NCBI GenBank assembly: GCA_015501585.1
Contig: JADNRY010000207.1
Location: forward strand, 1 to 64,000
Direction: 5' to 3'
Length of the DNA stretch: 64,000 nt
Origin: Rhodocollybia butyracea
Lineage: Eukaryota > Basidiomycota > Agaricomycetes > Agaricales > Omphalotaceae
The notes beneath the pieces are model-generated. The model was not told the DNA's origin. It saw nothing but the letters and a program-made list of their open reading frames with translations, and ran no database searches. Shown in pieces: positions 10,176 through 20,654 of the stretch (position 1 is the stretch's first letter; each line of letters starts with the position of its first letter). Position numbers and translations under genes: made by a program.

Positions 10176-11720
10176 TTACATACATGGCAACCACCATAAC
10201 GGATTCATTACATTAATCACATTTGTTACTGTCGGATTCGTCAAATTCGTCTGATAACTCTGATGCGGCGGAGAATGCTGCAGCATCACCCGATACTCAT
10301 TGTCAAATGGCGTAGCAAACAGACTATAGTTCGTGCCCGAGGATCGCTGGGCGGAGGTGTAGGTTAGGGTTACTGGGGTAACTGAAGAAGATGCTACAGA
10401 GAAGGGTGATGCTATGGAGTGTGCTATGGGGTACGGAAATGCGGGGTGTTTGCTTGGGGAGGAGTTTTCGGTATTGATCGTGAGGAGGCACAAGAGAATT
10501 CGACGAATTCAACAAAGAAACACTATTGTACCACAAATGCAGTGGTGTTGCGAATGGCGTTGGCTTGATTTTGTACATCGAGTCAATGTTGGCTTGGCGG
10601 GGACTGTAGGGTGCGCGCGCACTGTCATGTTTGGCATCTCTATTGCTGTCGTTGCAGGCTTCAAAAAAGAGGAGGGAGGCGGTCCTGATCATAACTCCTC
10701 CTTGTCAGCGAAAGGATCCTCATCCAGGAGGCTATCTTGGTCACTCTGAGGGATGTAGACCACCGTGAGTGCGGGACGGAGACGTTGTTATCATTGTAGA
10801 CGTTGGGGTCCTCCACACAGGATGCACGGTCAATGGAGATCTTGAGATGGGGGCGGGTACGGTCGGAAGTGGGATACACGGGATAATTGGGAGAAGGGGA
10901 GCAGCGGGTTCGTCTGATCCTTTCCCAGCTATATCTGAAGTAGGAGAACCTGGTTCTGATTCAGATCCTTTCTTACCAAATGCACCAGTAAACAGGCTGA
11001 ATCAAGGTTTATTGTTACAGTCTTCAGAGGACAGCTTCAGCGTCGGGTGCAGATCTTGGCCCAATAACAGACATTGGCTTGAACGGCTTGCTAATAACAG
11101 ATCCTTTCGAAGAGCCCGAAGTTGCCCTCTCAATCTCCGAACCCCTCAACTGATGCGGTTCCGGCAAGAACAACAGAAATTCAGCACCAGGTTCCTCACT
11201 AACAGGCTGCGCATGTGCATCGCAGAACGGCACAATCAAGCCATCCACGCCCCCTCTCTGCTCCTTCACCCACTTCCTCTACCCCCTCCTCTACCCCCTC
11301 CTCTACCCCCTCCTCTCCACCCACCCTCCCAGCCCAGGTTGTCAACTAAAGTATCGAGTTAGTTGCAGAAGGTTCGTTCAACTGTGGAGCTGTGAGGCCT
11401 CGAGAAGCAAGGAATTGAAGTTTAAGTCTGCAAAGGTATCATGGATGTCCTTTTCCAAGAGTTCAAATGGAGTGTTGATGCTGCCAAACAATTAGGTTTC
11501 AACATGTTGAGTAGTACACAGCGTCAATGGCGGCTTTGAGCTGGGAGAATGTGGGAAGGAACACATTCAGCTGGGAAAGAGAGCTGTTGAAGCCGGAGGG
11601 AAGCGAGACGTTGTTGGAGTCTGGGTTGAGGCTGGGGACAGAATAGTAGGAACAGATATATTTCCAAATGGACTGCCTTTGTTTATAGTCTTGATAGCGG
11701 CAGAGACGTGACAGCTGAGT
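10176..11720 (-). pseudogene. Decayed PRM1 copy with internal deletion
   Basis: On the minus strand the order of intact PRM1 is kept: exon-2 core (about 11720-11530), start of exon 3 (PFELL region, near 11450), then directly the cytoplasmic tail, ending with ATPFDNEYRV and [12 protein letters not shown] near 10240-10320. About 1 kb, corresponding to roughly 21980-23040 of PRM1 and including most membrane segments, is missing between about 11270 and 11380. Exon 1 is absent. Many frameshifts and stops remain, so it cannot make a PRM1 protein. Confidence 0.85.
11270..11350. repeat. CCCCTCCTCTA tandem repeat at the pseudogene deletion joint
   Basis: CCTCCTCTACC-type units repeat four to five times at 11280-11320. 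The intact gene has a related C-rich, CCTCC-rich tract (21900-21960) at the matching place, so slippage or recombination in it may have caused the deletion. Confidence 0.6.
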
Positions 11721-11868
11721 GTATTTCAGGATGTGAGGGATCGTTGGTTGGGAAGTGCAGGTATTCAGCAGAGGTATTCAGCATGAAGGAAAAAAAGACA
11801 GAAGCACTCATGACAAAGCGCTTGTCTACATCAGTAATTAGGGGCAGTGCACTTTCTCAACCATTGAA

Positions 11869-12950
11869 ATGCAGAAACAAACCATCGTATTCTTTGTCTT
11901 ATTACTCGTTTCTGGGAAGGTGTCCGCCATACCCTTCCAAACTTTCATAAACTCGGATGAGTTCATCAGAAGTTTCATATGTAGTGCTATTCTTGTATTC
12001 ATGATTGCTCCAAGAATTTGGTCCTGGAGCCAAAAAGAATACCCTCGGCTCACTGATAAATCTGCAATTCGAGTGTTTAGCACCACAGGAGATAACAACA
12101 ACAACTTCAGCAAAATCCCTTCCAAAGCCTTACAACCTTCGATAGATCTCATCCACCTTGCATGGGAAAAGCTATTTCTCAGGGATCCGCGCTTTGCAGA
12201 TGCCGCTTCCAAAGCGCTAGATGAGTTCCAAAAGTCGATGAAAAACTCTACCAAGGCTGCTGAAGTCCTCACTTGCGTCAAGAACTATCTTGAATATTTC
12301 TCCGATCATGGGATTCAAGTCATCTTCCAATCCGAGTCACAGATATTGGGGGATTACAACCTCAGCTGGAAGTGGGACGACAACTTTGGATTGGCACCAG
12401 CAATGGAGCTTGTCCAATTAGCAAGCAATAATCTCCCTTCTGTATGTCTCAATGGAAACTTTTCTTAGCTTAGATGAGAAGCTGACTCACTTGCAGCCAT
12501 CTATGCCTGTAGAGTTCTATTAGTTCTTGCTCATCTTGATGTTCCTTCTTGAAAGCACGTACGTTATCAGGAAATATGCCTTCCCAAACGCCAGGATATA
12601 TCCTGCAATTCACAATATACTCGTAGAGGATGATATTGCCTTTGAGATAGAGTATCTAGGCGGCTACTTGGTATTCGAATGGAAACAAGCCAATCAAGAC
12701 CAAAAGATCCGAGAATGTCACAAAAGTCTTCATACGAGACCCCAAGGCTAGCCTAGACTACGAAATCAGTAAGCCTGACTTCATTGCCTCAACCATCATT
12801 GATACTAAAATTTATCAATCCAGCCTTGGATTGTGTTCAACAGTTCATGCAAGGTGTTTATTCTGGATGCCCCATAAACTTCATTGGAATACTTCGTGAA
12901 GGGCCATCATCCCCTACTACAAGTACTCGAAGCTTTCCCCTGAGTTGCCG
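11869..12950 (+). pseudogene. HESTH-motif protein, copy 2, motif lost
   Basis: Exon 1 (11869-12441, 191 codons) is open and starts MQKQTIVFFVLLLVSGKVSA, a good signal peptide, so the parent protein is secreted or ER-targeted. After a GTATGT...TAGAG intron, exon 2 (from 12515) has TTC TAT TAG as its first codons, a stop where copy 1 has CAG. The HESTH of copy 1 is LESTY here, losing both His and the first motif position. A further frameshift follows near 12705. Exon 1 is the only full view of this gene's N-terminus in the window. Confidence 0.7.
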
Positions 12951-13400
12951 ACGAAGGATCCATTTCTCAGATCCACCAAGAGAACCTGGGCTTGCACCAA
13001 ATCAAGGAACCATTAGCGGCTGTTGCAATAATGATGATGGCTGGTACATTCCTGTGTATTTACATGAGCACACGTGGAGACAGATGGACTAGGTAGAGAG
13101 TCAAAGCAGGATGCAGGTGGAGGAAGCCACAGAAGGAAGGGAGCAATGTACAGTCAAAGAGAAAAGGGTACATCGGCAATAAGTAAATATCATGATGTGT
13201 GCTGAACATTGTTCTTGGGATCGGGGTTTTCAGTTTCTTGTAGCAATTGCAACTAGCGTCGAAGAATATTTCCCTGTGCACTATGAGCGGGAGCCAGATC
13301 AGAGAGAGAGGCTCTGCGGGCCACGCTTCTTTGACTACCTCTGCCGGGGAAGGTTCTGATCTGGATCCTACAGTTCCTGACACTGCTGCCCCTGAGAGGG
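12951..13400. repeat. Duplicated flank plus compound-repeat piece
   Basis: 12951-13160 matches 700-930. 13220-13400 matches the GAGCGGGAGCCAGA...CTCTGC.GGGCCACGC block of the compound repeat. Confidence 0.55.
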
Positions 13401-13521
13401 ACTAGCCTTTCGTACATGAAGTCCAGAACCTCTTGAAGTTTTTGAAAGTTGGAAATGGGAATATGTTGTCGATGTTATCGTCTGAACACAGCAGTGCTAG
13501 CTCACAACAAAAACATAGTAT

Positions 13522-13624
13522 TCCTTCTAGCCGATTTGAACGGCTGACCTCGTAATTAGGAAAGTATATATCTCTTCTGCTTTTGTATGCTAGTAACGCG
13601 CTCTACCGACTGAGCTAAGAAGGA
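13522..13624 (-). tRNA. tRNA-like element, type A
   Basis: Acceptor, D-arm and T-arm as in the copy at 9388; about 41 bases of unrelated insert at the anticodon. Confidence 0.5.
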
Positions 13625-13708
13625 GTACCCAAGTTACTGATGTCCTTGAGGTTTCAGTGATTCTTGTGGCACTAGATATCAAAAATTGGCACATGAGGAT
13701 TTGGAATA

Positions 13709-13802
13709 TCCTTCTAGTCGACTTGAACGACTGACCTTGTGTTAGAATCTCGTTTTTACCAATCAATCCTAGCGACACCCTCTCCCGACTGAGCTGAGAA
13801 GG
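13709..13802 (-). tRNA. tRNA-like element, type B
   Basis: T-arm AGTCG-TTCAAGT-CGACT intact; A box has one change (CAGCTCAGTCGG). Type-B insert present. Confidence 0.5.
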
Positions 13803-14218
13803 GGTTATACAACCTAATACCATACTGCTAAACACCCATTGTTTGGGGGGGGGGGGAGGTTCAGTGGGTTCTTGTAGCAGCTATCATTGGTAGTACGGGT
13901 TAGTTGGACCAGATCCTACTATGCCTTCTCCTTTCTGCTCCTGCTCCTGCTACTGCAAACAATCACTTTTTCGCGAAAAGCCTCGCTTTACAAGTTCCAA
14001 TGTACCTCAGACCAGGCATGTGAATGCAATGGATGGGCTAGGTTGTGGAAGAACAGGTGCAATGGGTGAATACGTAGAAGTTCAAATGAAACTCAATAAC
14101 AAAAGGAGAAATAGCCACTCGGGGCAATGGGGCAGTGATTTGCAGCAACACCAGTACAAATTTTCTGGAAGGCCACCAGTGACCACATGTTCCATCAGAG
14201 AGCTCAGGACACAGATAT
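13803..14218. repeat. Duplicated spacer
   Basis: Begins with the GTTTGGGGGGGG tail of the tRNA-like pair; 14037-14218 repeats 1010-1170. No gene. Confidence 0.5.
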
Positions 14219-14836
14219 AATAATTATCTACTTGTTATTATAAGTAACTACATTGTATGATTATTTATTGTTATAACAAGATGGCATAATAATAATTCTA
14301 TTGTAATCCCGCAGGCGCGTAAACTTCGGGCCTGCCTCCGCTTCCCTCCCCTCCCCTTCGGGGGGGTCCCCCAAGCCAGGAAGTCATCGGCAGGCATGCT
14401 AAAGCCTCATTTACGCTAGCAGAATATACCTAACCCCTAACCCCTAAATTTCGCGCTTTGCGCGCACCTAACCCTAAACCCTAACCGCTAACTTTTGCGC
14501 TGCATGCGAGCCGCCTGCGGCGGCGCCAAGCCCTAACCCAAGCCCCTAACCCTAACATCGCGCGAGCTGCCTACGGCGGCGCCAAACACTAACCCAGGCC
14601 CACCAAGCTTTTAATAAAACAGAGAAATAATAAAACATTACCAGCCAGGATTGAACCAGTAACCTCCCGATCAACGCCAGAATAACATCGTGGCAGCAGC
14701 AGAACCATTCTGCCATATGCACATGAGAATCTTGTATCAGCATTCAATTATAGAACACCTGTCATTCGTATCAATTGCTACTAACAATAAATAATTGTAA
14801 AATCTCTGGACTTGTTATAACAAGTCGATAATTATT
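14219..14836. mobile_element. Inverted-repeat element carrying telomere-like repeats and GC clusters
   Basis: Ends 14219-14245 and 14810-14836 are inverted repeats (about 23 of 27 match, AATAATTATC.ACTTGTTAT). The interior is A/T-rich with sharp GC-rich islands (14314-14380, 14500-14590) and has a tRNA-like piece at about 14640-14720. No coding sequence. Confidence 0.55.
14429..14595. repeat. Interstitial telomere-like CCCTAA repeats
   Basis: Irregular runs of TAACCC, CTAACCCCTAA and CCTAACCCTAA interrupted by GCGC-rich spacers. CCCTAA/TTAGGG is the usual fungal telomere unit. The flanks are not telomeric, so this is an internal patch. Confidence 0.75.
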
Positions 14837-16042
14837 AAAAGGGTGTTGGATAATGGATCAGAGCAATCAACCATATAAGTAACACCATACCAGCTGAGAG
14901 GTGTCCATCTACCAAACCAGTATGTCTTGGAGCACCTGGAATGAAGACCCCGGAATGCTCACTTCATATTGAATCATAATTTGCGAGTGTGGGCCATCGC
15001 GTCGAGCGCGTGGCAGGTACGAGTCCTGTAAACTGAATCCCAACATTCTTCTACATTCTTCTATTAAATCTTCCCAAATCGAATTTTGCCCCTCAGGTAC
15101 CAGACCTAAATTGTTCCTACCTCCAAGTGCCTGTATCTGAGGTCTATTGAGAGTCGGTTCACATGCCTTATGTCACTCGCTCGCTCGTTATCTGGTGTGC
15201 AAAGAATTGTTGTTGCCATGTAAATTGCGATCTGGCTTGGATCCGGTGCCAAATCCTAACGCTCCGAGATTGAGTAGGACAGATTTGGAATATGACCTCC
15301 GTATGGGAGTAGGCTTGCTTGGTGCTGAGTTGGAGATTCCAAGGGCAGCAATAGCCAGTCTTGAAGTGACAAAGGTAAGGGTGGGGAGTCTCTGGAATTG
15401 TGGGACCCAGACACAAAAGACATTGGGCACAACTTCCATGGGAGCCAAAGTAACATATGTGCATTGAAATCCCTACATGGAAAGTAAGAATTCTGAGTTT
15501 GCAATAACGGGGTTACAACTCACCAAACAGCATCCTATGCTGGATGATCATTGATTTGTGCAGCATTTCCCTTGGGCTTATCCAGTATATTCAGAGTTGC
15601 TGACAAACTAGTCTCGCAAGCCAGAATTCACGAGAGTGCTCAAGGGAAATAAAACAAATTGAATTCAAGTGCTTGAAAGCTGGGGTAACTCACCATGCAT
15701 ATCAGGATTTTTTCACATCAACCAGAATCAGAAATATATATAACAACTTCTTTCTAATTACTAGGTTCATCAAAGGCCCTATATGCTTCAAGGCAGCTGG
15801 CTTGAGCAAAAAACTGAGCGTGATCTGTAGGGAATTCCAAGCAGATACAGCTGGTGACAAGAGTGAAATTGATCACTCAGAAGCCATGTCACTATCATCA
15901 GAGTCTGGAGCGAGTTTTTGCTCGCTGGAACTAGATTCAGAGAATTTGTGGCAAGGTTGTCCAAAGAAGTTGCAAGTTGTGAAAGAAGCCACTTAGTACC
16001 ACTTAGATTCAATGAGAAATAGAGTTGATTTCAAGGAGCTGC
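14837..16042. other. Gene-poor stretch with repeat fragments
   Basis: 14885-14960 is repeat fragment P. 14990-15040 is a short pol-III-like repeat found again, inverted, at 39372-39425. A 107-codon ORF at 15147-15467 and its antisense have no recognisable motif. Nothing else supported. Confidence 0.4.
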
Positions 16043-16050
16043 ACAAAAGT

Positions 16051-16303
16051 TAGAGATGGACACGAGTCCGGGTCCCGGACAACCCGGATCTGCTGCGCGG
16101 GTACTGGCAGAAAATAATCCTGACCCGTGTCCGCCGGATCCAGGTCATGCAGGTCAATCACGGGTATTGGTACTAAAATGGTACTTTACAAGGTCCGGAA
16201 GTCACCAAAGGATGACCTGTGACTGACCTGGATCCGGCGGATCCGGGTCAGACAGGTATTCCCACGGGTCACCTGTTAGGACCTGGACCCGTGTCCATCC
16301 TTA
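16051..16303. mobile_element. hAT-type MITE
   Basis: A 253-bp element with inverted ends TAGAGATGGACACG... and ...CGTGTCCATCCTTA, flanked on both sides by the 8-bp ACAAAAGT (16043-16050 and 16304-16311). Short TIRs beginning TA(G/A)(A/G)G with an 8-bp duplication are typical of hAT elements. The interior is GC-rich with GGATCCGG.GGGTCA blocks in both orientations and codes for nothing. Confidence 0.85.
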
Positions 16304-16329
16304 ACAAAAGTTGGTGGGAATTGTTTAAT

Positions 16330-16660
16330 TGGAAGGCGAAAACCCGAGGTCACATGGCAAACGCTTTGACATACCAAATATGTCGAAACTAATCTCCTTA
16401 TTAGGTCAACCCGATTTAGACAAGATGAAACCTAATTTGGACAAATTCCCACATGAAACCACCATAAGGACAAGCCTTCATTACATTCAGGATTCGTAAC
16501 TCCTGGTCTCAGAAGATATCCCTCTAAACTTGAAGGTGCAGTGCATCCAGAGATCCATGAGATTGTGCTTCTCAGGAATTTGGTATCACAGCGGGCAGAG
16601 CTGTAGGAGGAAATGAACATTAGCAGGCAATGCACAAGCAACAGGTGGCAGAACTTGGGC
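16330..16660 (+). repeat. Dispersed repeat fragment P (copy 2)
   Basis: Left part (ACTAATCTCCTTATT.GGTCAACC) matches the minus strand of 36780-36960; right part matches 1940-2100. The translation includes LISLLGQPDLDK. Confidence 0.5.
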
Positions 16661-16730
16661 AGAACTATATCCTGTCTTACTTTTGATTGAAGCCACAGTG
16701 TATATAATTATTAATCACCCTCCACCCTGC

Positions 16731-18161
16731 TCATGTGCTGCCAATCATATTCTCCTGTTCAGTCAATCCAACATCAGCTGGAGTGCCTTCCAAGCTATTC
16801 AAGATGACAGAAACCTGCTGTGACTGAGCTTGTTGACTGAGTGTGGGAATTTCTTTAAGGTGGAAACTTTGGTCATATGTGTTCTGTGTTTGAACCAAGA
16901 TGAATATGAGGACAGGATTCAGACACTAGTAATAGGTGTAGCAAGGTCAGCAGGTCTACAGTTTCAGAGAATCGGAGGGACCTCACAGCAGCAGATATAT
17001 AAAGTTGAGATGTAAAACTAGTGACCAAGTCAATGGTTGATGCAACTGGTGCATTCATGTTCAAAGCATTAGTTATTATGACAAGCAGCTAAAAATTTTG
17101 CTCAGGACTCAGGAGGAACAGGTTATGCTGTACAAAATACACACCTGGACTAACATGTAAATTGCACCAGACTCTACAAGAAGAAGAAGAATTCTTTCGC
17201 CTTGAGTTTTTTTTCTCCTAATAGAAATTGTGTTCATTGATTTATGATGTAACCTAGAATTTGCAGGATATGAAATCAGATATATATGGGTAGGTAGGTA
17301 GGTAGGTGGTGCTCACCAGGCTCGAAAACCTATCAAACATGTTGCTACTATATTTACAGATAATGACAAGATTATAGCAACCCAATCAAGACTTATAGAC
17401 TGGGACTCAGTTAGAACATCTGTTGCAGATACTGCAACGCAATCAGCCAAGCTAACAGCTAACATTGCATCTCTGTGAGCTCATGTAGAACAATGGCCAC
17501 AGATAAATCTCACCTGTATCTGCAAGCATGAGCAGAAGCAAAGTCCATTTCACTTTTGTGTTGTCCATCCACACTGCCCAAGCTCTCCACACAATCACAG
17601 TATCAGCAATGAGTTCCTTTCCAGGATTAGGTCAATCAGTGTTGAGACATATAAAGTCTAAAAAACTCACTATAACATTGCCTGACCAGATACTAATATC
17701 ATTCTCGACTATTCTACTTAACTTTGAATCAGCTATTGCTATTTGTTTCATGCTTCCCCCTGATATAACTTGAGCATATTTGACAACCTCAAGTGTCACT
17801 GCCACAAACGACACAATAAGCATCACCATCAGGGCAAAATTGCCATGGAGTACACAAATCATTGCTTTCTTTGCATTCCCAGCATTACCCTTTTTTCTAC
17901 ATAGTCAAGGTATTCAGAATTGTTGTTTTGTCAAGATATCTGAGATATGAGAACTCACTTGAAGTAAATGTAAAGGCTGATACAATATGCCAAGAAGTAT
18001 ATCCCTAGTAGAAAATACAATGAAAATTGAGGATTGTTTCGTGTCAGAATAAACAATCTAGTGTATGCACCAAATAAAGTGGAGACAAGTATGTCTACGC
18101 CCAAATTTTCGAAGAATGCAAGTCCAGCACGTGACACTGCCGCTACTTCTTCTGGAGTCAT
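16731..18161 (-). CDS. Seven-helix membrane protein of the WRAW family (member A)
   Basis: Start ATG 18161 (MTPEEVAAVSRAGLAF) and stop at 16731. Exons 18161-17959, 17896-17671 and 17616-17514 join in frame; later exons carry SLADCVAV..DWVAIILSLSVNIVA, the basic RRKKTQGERILLLLVESGAIY loop-helix, LLVIITNALNM and a C-terminal LNPVLIFILVQ tail. The hallmark is DTVIVWRAWAVW. About seven hydrophobic segments are visible. All exons stay open, so this copy looks functional. The family is common in agaric genomes and uncharacterised; a receptor-like role is only a guess. Paralogs: 32881-34114, 56677-58024 and 59401-60637, all on the minus strand. Confidence 0.8.
17289..17309. repeat. GTAG microsatellite
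   Basis: About five copies of GTAG inside an intron of the seven-helix gene A. Confidence 0.8.
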
Positions 18162-18703
18162 GATTAGTGGCGTGACTTCACTGACAGTCCTTGGCGGGGA
18201 GATTTGGGAATAAGCAAGCTTATTGTGTTCAGATCACAGGGGGCCTCTCTACCTGGTCCTAGTCACGTACTTAAGTAGATTCAATACGGCAATTTATCTA
18301 TAATTCGAACATAACTACGGCTCAATTGGTACTCATCAGCAGGACGGCTGTGTTCTTGGTGGCACTTCTAGAGGGTGGCGGGTAGCAGGTAGCTGCAGTT
18401 CGGTTAGTGCTGTAGTTGTTTTGACTCATTCATCAGTGAATCATTGCCTTGAGCTAATCTGGCGCAAGCAATTTATGAAATTTGTTTCAAAACTTTCCTT
18501 TAGTTTACTTATGAGCTGAGATATTCTGGGAAGCCGGAAAAAGTTGATGGTACAAAGCTAAGCAGAAATGATGCATTAAATCGAGAGGGGAAAAATACCA
18601 CACAAGTGCCTGATAGTTCCATAGTATCAACACACAGAAATCCTTGTACACCGGTTATGAATAGACATTCCAAGAGGAAGTAGTGGGGTCACAGTGTACT
18701 AAA
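18162..18703. other. Promoter region of gene A and short repeat
   Basis: No gene. 18590-18680 resembles 48940-49030 (shared CACAGAAA.CCTTGT.CACC and AATAGACATTCCAA). Confidence 0.4.
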
Positions 18704-18873
18704 GGGTCTAGCAGATTTGAATAATTATCTCAGTGACGCGCTCTACCAACTGAGTTAAGCTGGAGTATGCAAGCCACGGTTAACGGTTTGAACACTGTTC
18801 TTGAATCTTGAAGGCTGACGAGTCGTGTACATTTTAGAATACTTTCAGTCGCGCTCTTCCGACTGAGCCAAGA
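18704..18873 (-). repeat. Two degenerate tRNA-like elements
   Basis: Only the D-arm/5' halves survive clearly (GACGCGCTCTACCAACTGAG near 18733 and CGCTCTTCCGACTGAG near 18853 on +). They sit in the usual A-B order before a compound-repeat body. Confidence 0.4.
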
Positions 18874-18914
18874 ACGTATATAAAAACTTTGGGTTCAAGC
18901 TTCGGTAAGTTCGG

Positions 18915-19650
18915 TTTCTTGTAGCAGTTGCAACTTGTAGGAATCCGGCCCCAAAGACTCGGAATATCTCACCACCGTGACGCTTATTGCCATTCTACTT
19001 CAGCCTGACTGAAGTAGGGTGGGAAATCGTAACAATCGCAGACAAAGCGAAATCAGGGTTCGGTAATACCAATGATAACTGGGTTTTAACTGGTCAATCT
19101 TTAAATGAAACATATCCTTTCCAGCTATCGATGAAGGAAGATTCTTCGCTGTCTACTTTGGTCAGGTGAAGTAGAACAATAAGCGTGGTGTCTCTTCATG
19201 CATTCATGAGCGGGAGCCAGATTGGAGATAGATGCTCCGCGGGCCACGCCTCGGTTTCGACTACCTCTGCCTGGGGGTTCTAACTTCTGCTCCTCCAGAT
19301 CCTACTGCAGACACTGCTACCCTGAGGCTGAAGGATCCCCTGGCTACACCGACTATTTTTCAACCCAATCCCTTCCATCAGTGCATTTTTCCTTTAAATA
19401 CTTTAGGCAATGTCACAGCTTCAAATTCAGACTCAACAACTCGGGCTGCTGCTTCTCGAGGAGGGACTAACCTGAGCGAAGGGGAATTCGACACGTGTGA
19501 AACTGGATACAGAGGCGCAGCGAATGGGGTCGGCTCCATTTCGTACTTTCGTGAATGGAGTCCAGAGACAACTCAAGGTTCAAAGTCGGAAACGGAATAT
19601 GGTGTCTACGTTATCAGCTGAACACAGCAGTTGCTAGCTCGGGACAAAAA
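18915..19650 (+). repeat. Compound repeat, body copy 4, with extra insert
   Basis: Same block order as 8890-9380 but interrupted at about 18985-19200 by about 200 bases not found in the other copies. The PRM1-tail-like piece is at 19510-19600. Confidence 0.55.
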
Positions 19651-19658
19651 CATAGTAT

Positions 19659-19820
19659 TCCTTCTAGCCAATTTGAACGGCTGACCTCGTAATTCTTTCT
19701 ACCATGCCTCATCTAATATGATAGACAGATAGATAGATTTGTACCCGGCTCCGCCACCGGGCGGGGTCTCACTTGGGAACAGCCGGCCCTAACGCGCTCT
19801 ACCGACTGAGCTAAGAAGGA
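19659..19820 (-). tRNA. tRNA-like element, type A, with GC-cluster insert
   Basis: Canonical acceptor, D- and T-arms. The anticodon insert is about 100 bases, with GATA repeats and a GC-rich hairpin-like cluster (19742-19795), twice the length in other copies. Confidence 0.5.
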
Positions 19821-19913
19821 CTACGCAAGCAACTGTTGTTCCTGAGGTTCAGTGGTTCTCGTAGCACGACCGAGATATCAAAAATTGAATGAAACGGATC
19901 TGACTCTTTAATA

Positions 19914-20014
19914 TCCAAGTTCTAGTCGATTTGAACGACTGACCTCGTCTCAATAGAATCTCGCCTTTATAAATCCAATCCTAGCGACGCGCTCTCCCGA
20001 CTGAGCTAAGAAGG
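19914..20014 (-). tRNA. tRNA-like element, type B
   Basis: D-arm, T-arm and type-B insert present; the 3' acceptor is altered (CCAAGTTCTAG instead of CCTTCTAG on +). Confidence 0.45.
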
Positions 20015-20654
20015 GGTTATACAACCTAGTGCCCTACTGCTGAACACCCGTTGTTCGTGGGGGGTTTTCAGTGGGTTCTTCTAGCAGCCGCAAGTAGGAG
20101 GGAATACGGATTTTGGACCAGATCAGGACCACTCCTTTCCGCTTTTTTTGTTCCTCTGTGACGCCTGGCGCAGCTTTAACCACTCATCGCGCTGTTGTTT
20201 CCGCACTCTTCTGCAAACAGCCGCTTTTGTACACTTAAAGTCTCACTCTACTGTTTCAGACCTATTCTTTTATAGCAAGAGCAACAAACCCCATTCATTA
20301 ATTAGTAAAAAAAAGTTAGGTACGATGTAGTATATGTATAGATACAAAAAAAAAAAAAAAGGTTTTCAAGGGTTTTACAAAACTCAGGATACACTTGTGG
20401 ATGTCCGGCATGGGATATAAAAGCGCGTGAAAAGAAAAAGTGCGTGAAAAGGTGCGTTGAAGAAAAGGTGCGTGAAAAGGTGCAGTAAAAATACACATAC
20501 GTAGACGAGATGGGGATGCAAGATAAGGGAAACACAGCTTGGACTTTACATCATCAAAAGAATCCAACATTAGGTGAAAATGTTGTGGGCGTTAAGCGCT
20601 CTCAGAGCGAAATATACGTGAAAAGCATCATGAAAAAACCACAACTTCACAACT
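20015..20654. other. PRM1 3' flank
   Basis: Repeat tail with GTTCGTGGGGGGTT, a 16-17 base poly-A run near 20345, short AAAAGGTGCGTGAA repeats at 20420-20490, and the blocks shared with 10020-10175. Likely contains the PRM1 3' UTR. Confidence 0.5.

Noticed and set aside
14314..14380. Calling the GC cluster and A/T-rich flanks a mitochondrial insertion
   Set aside because: Composition alone is suggestive; no mitochondrial gene is present to support it.
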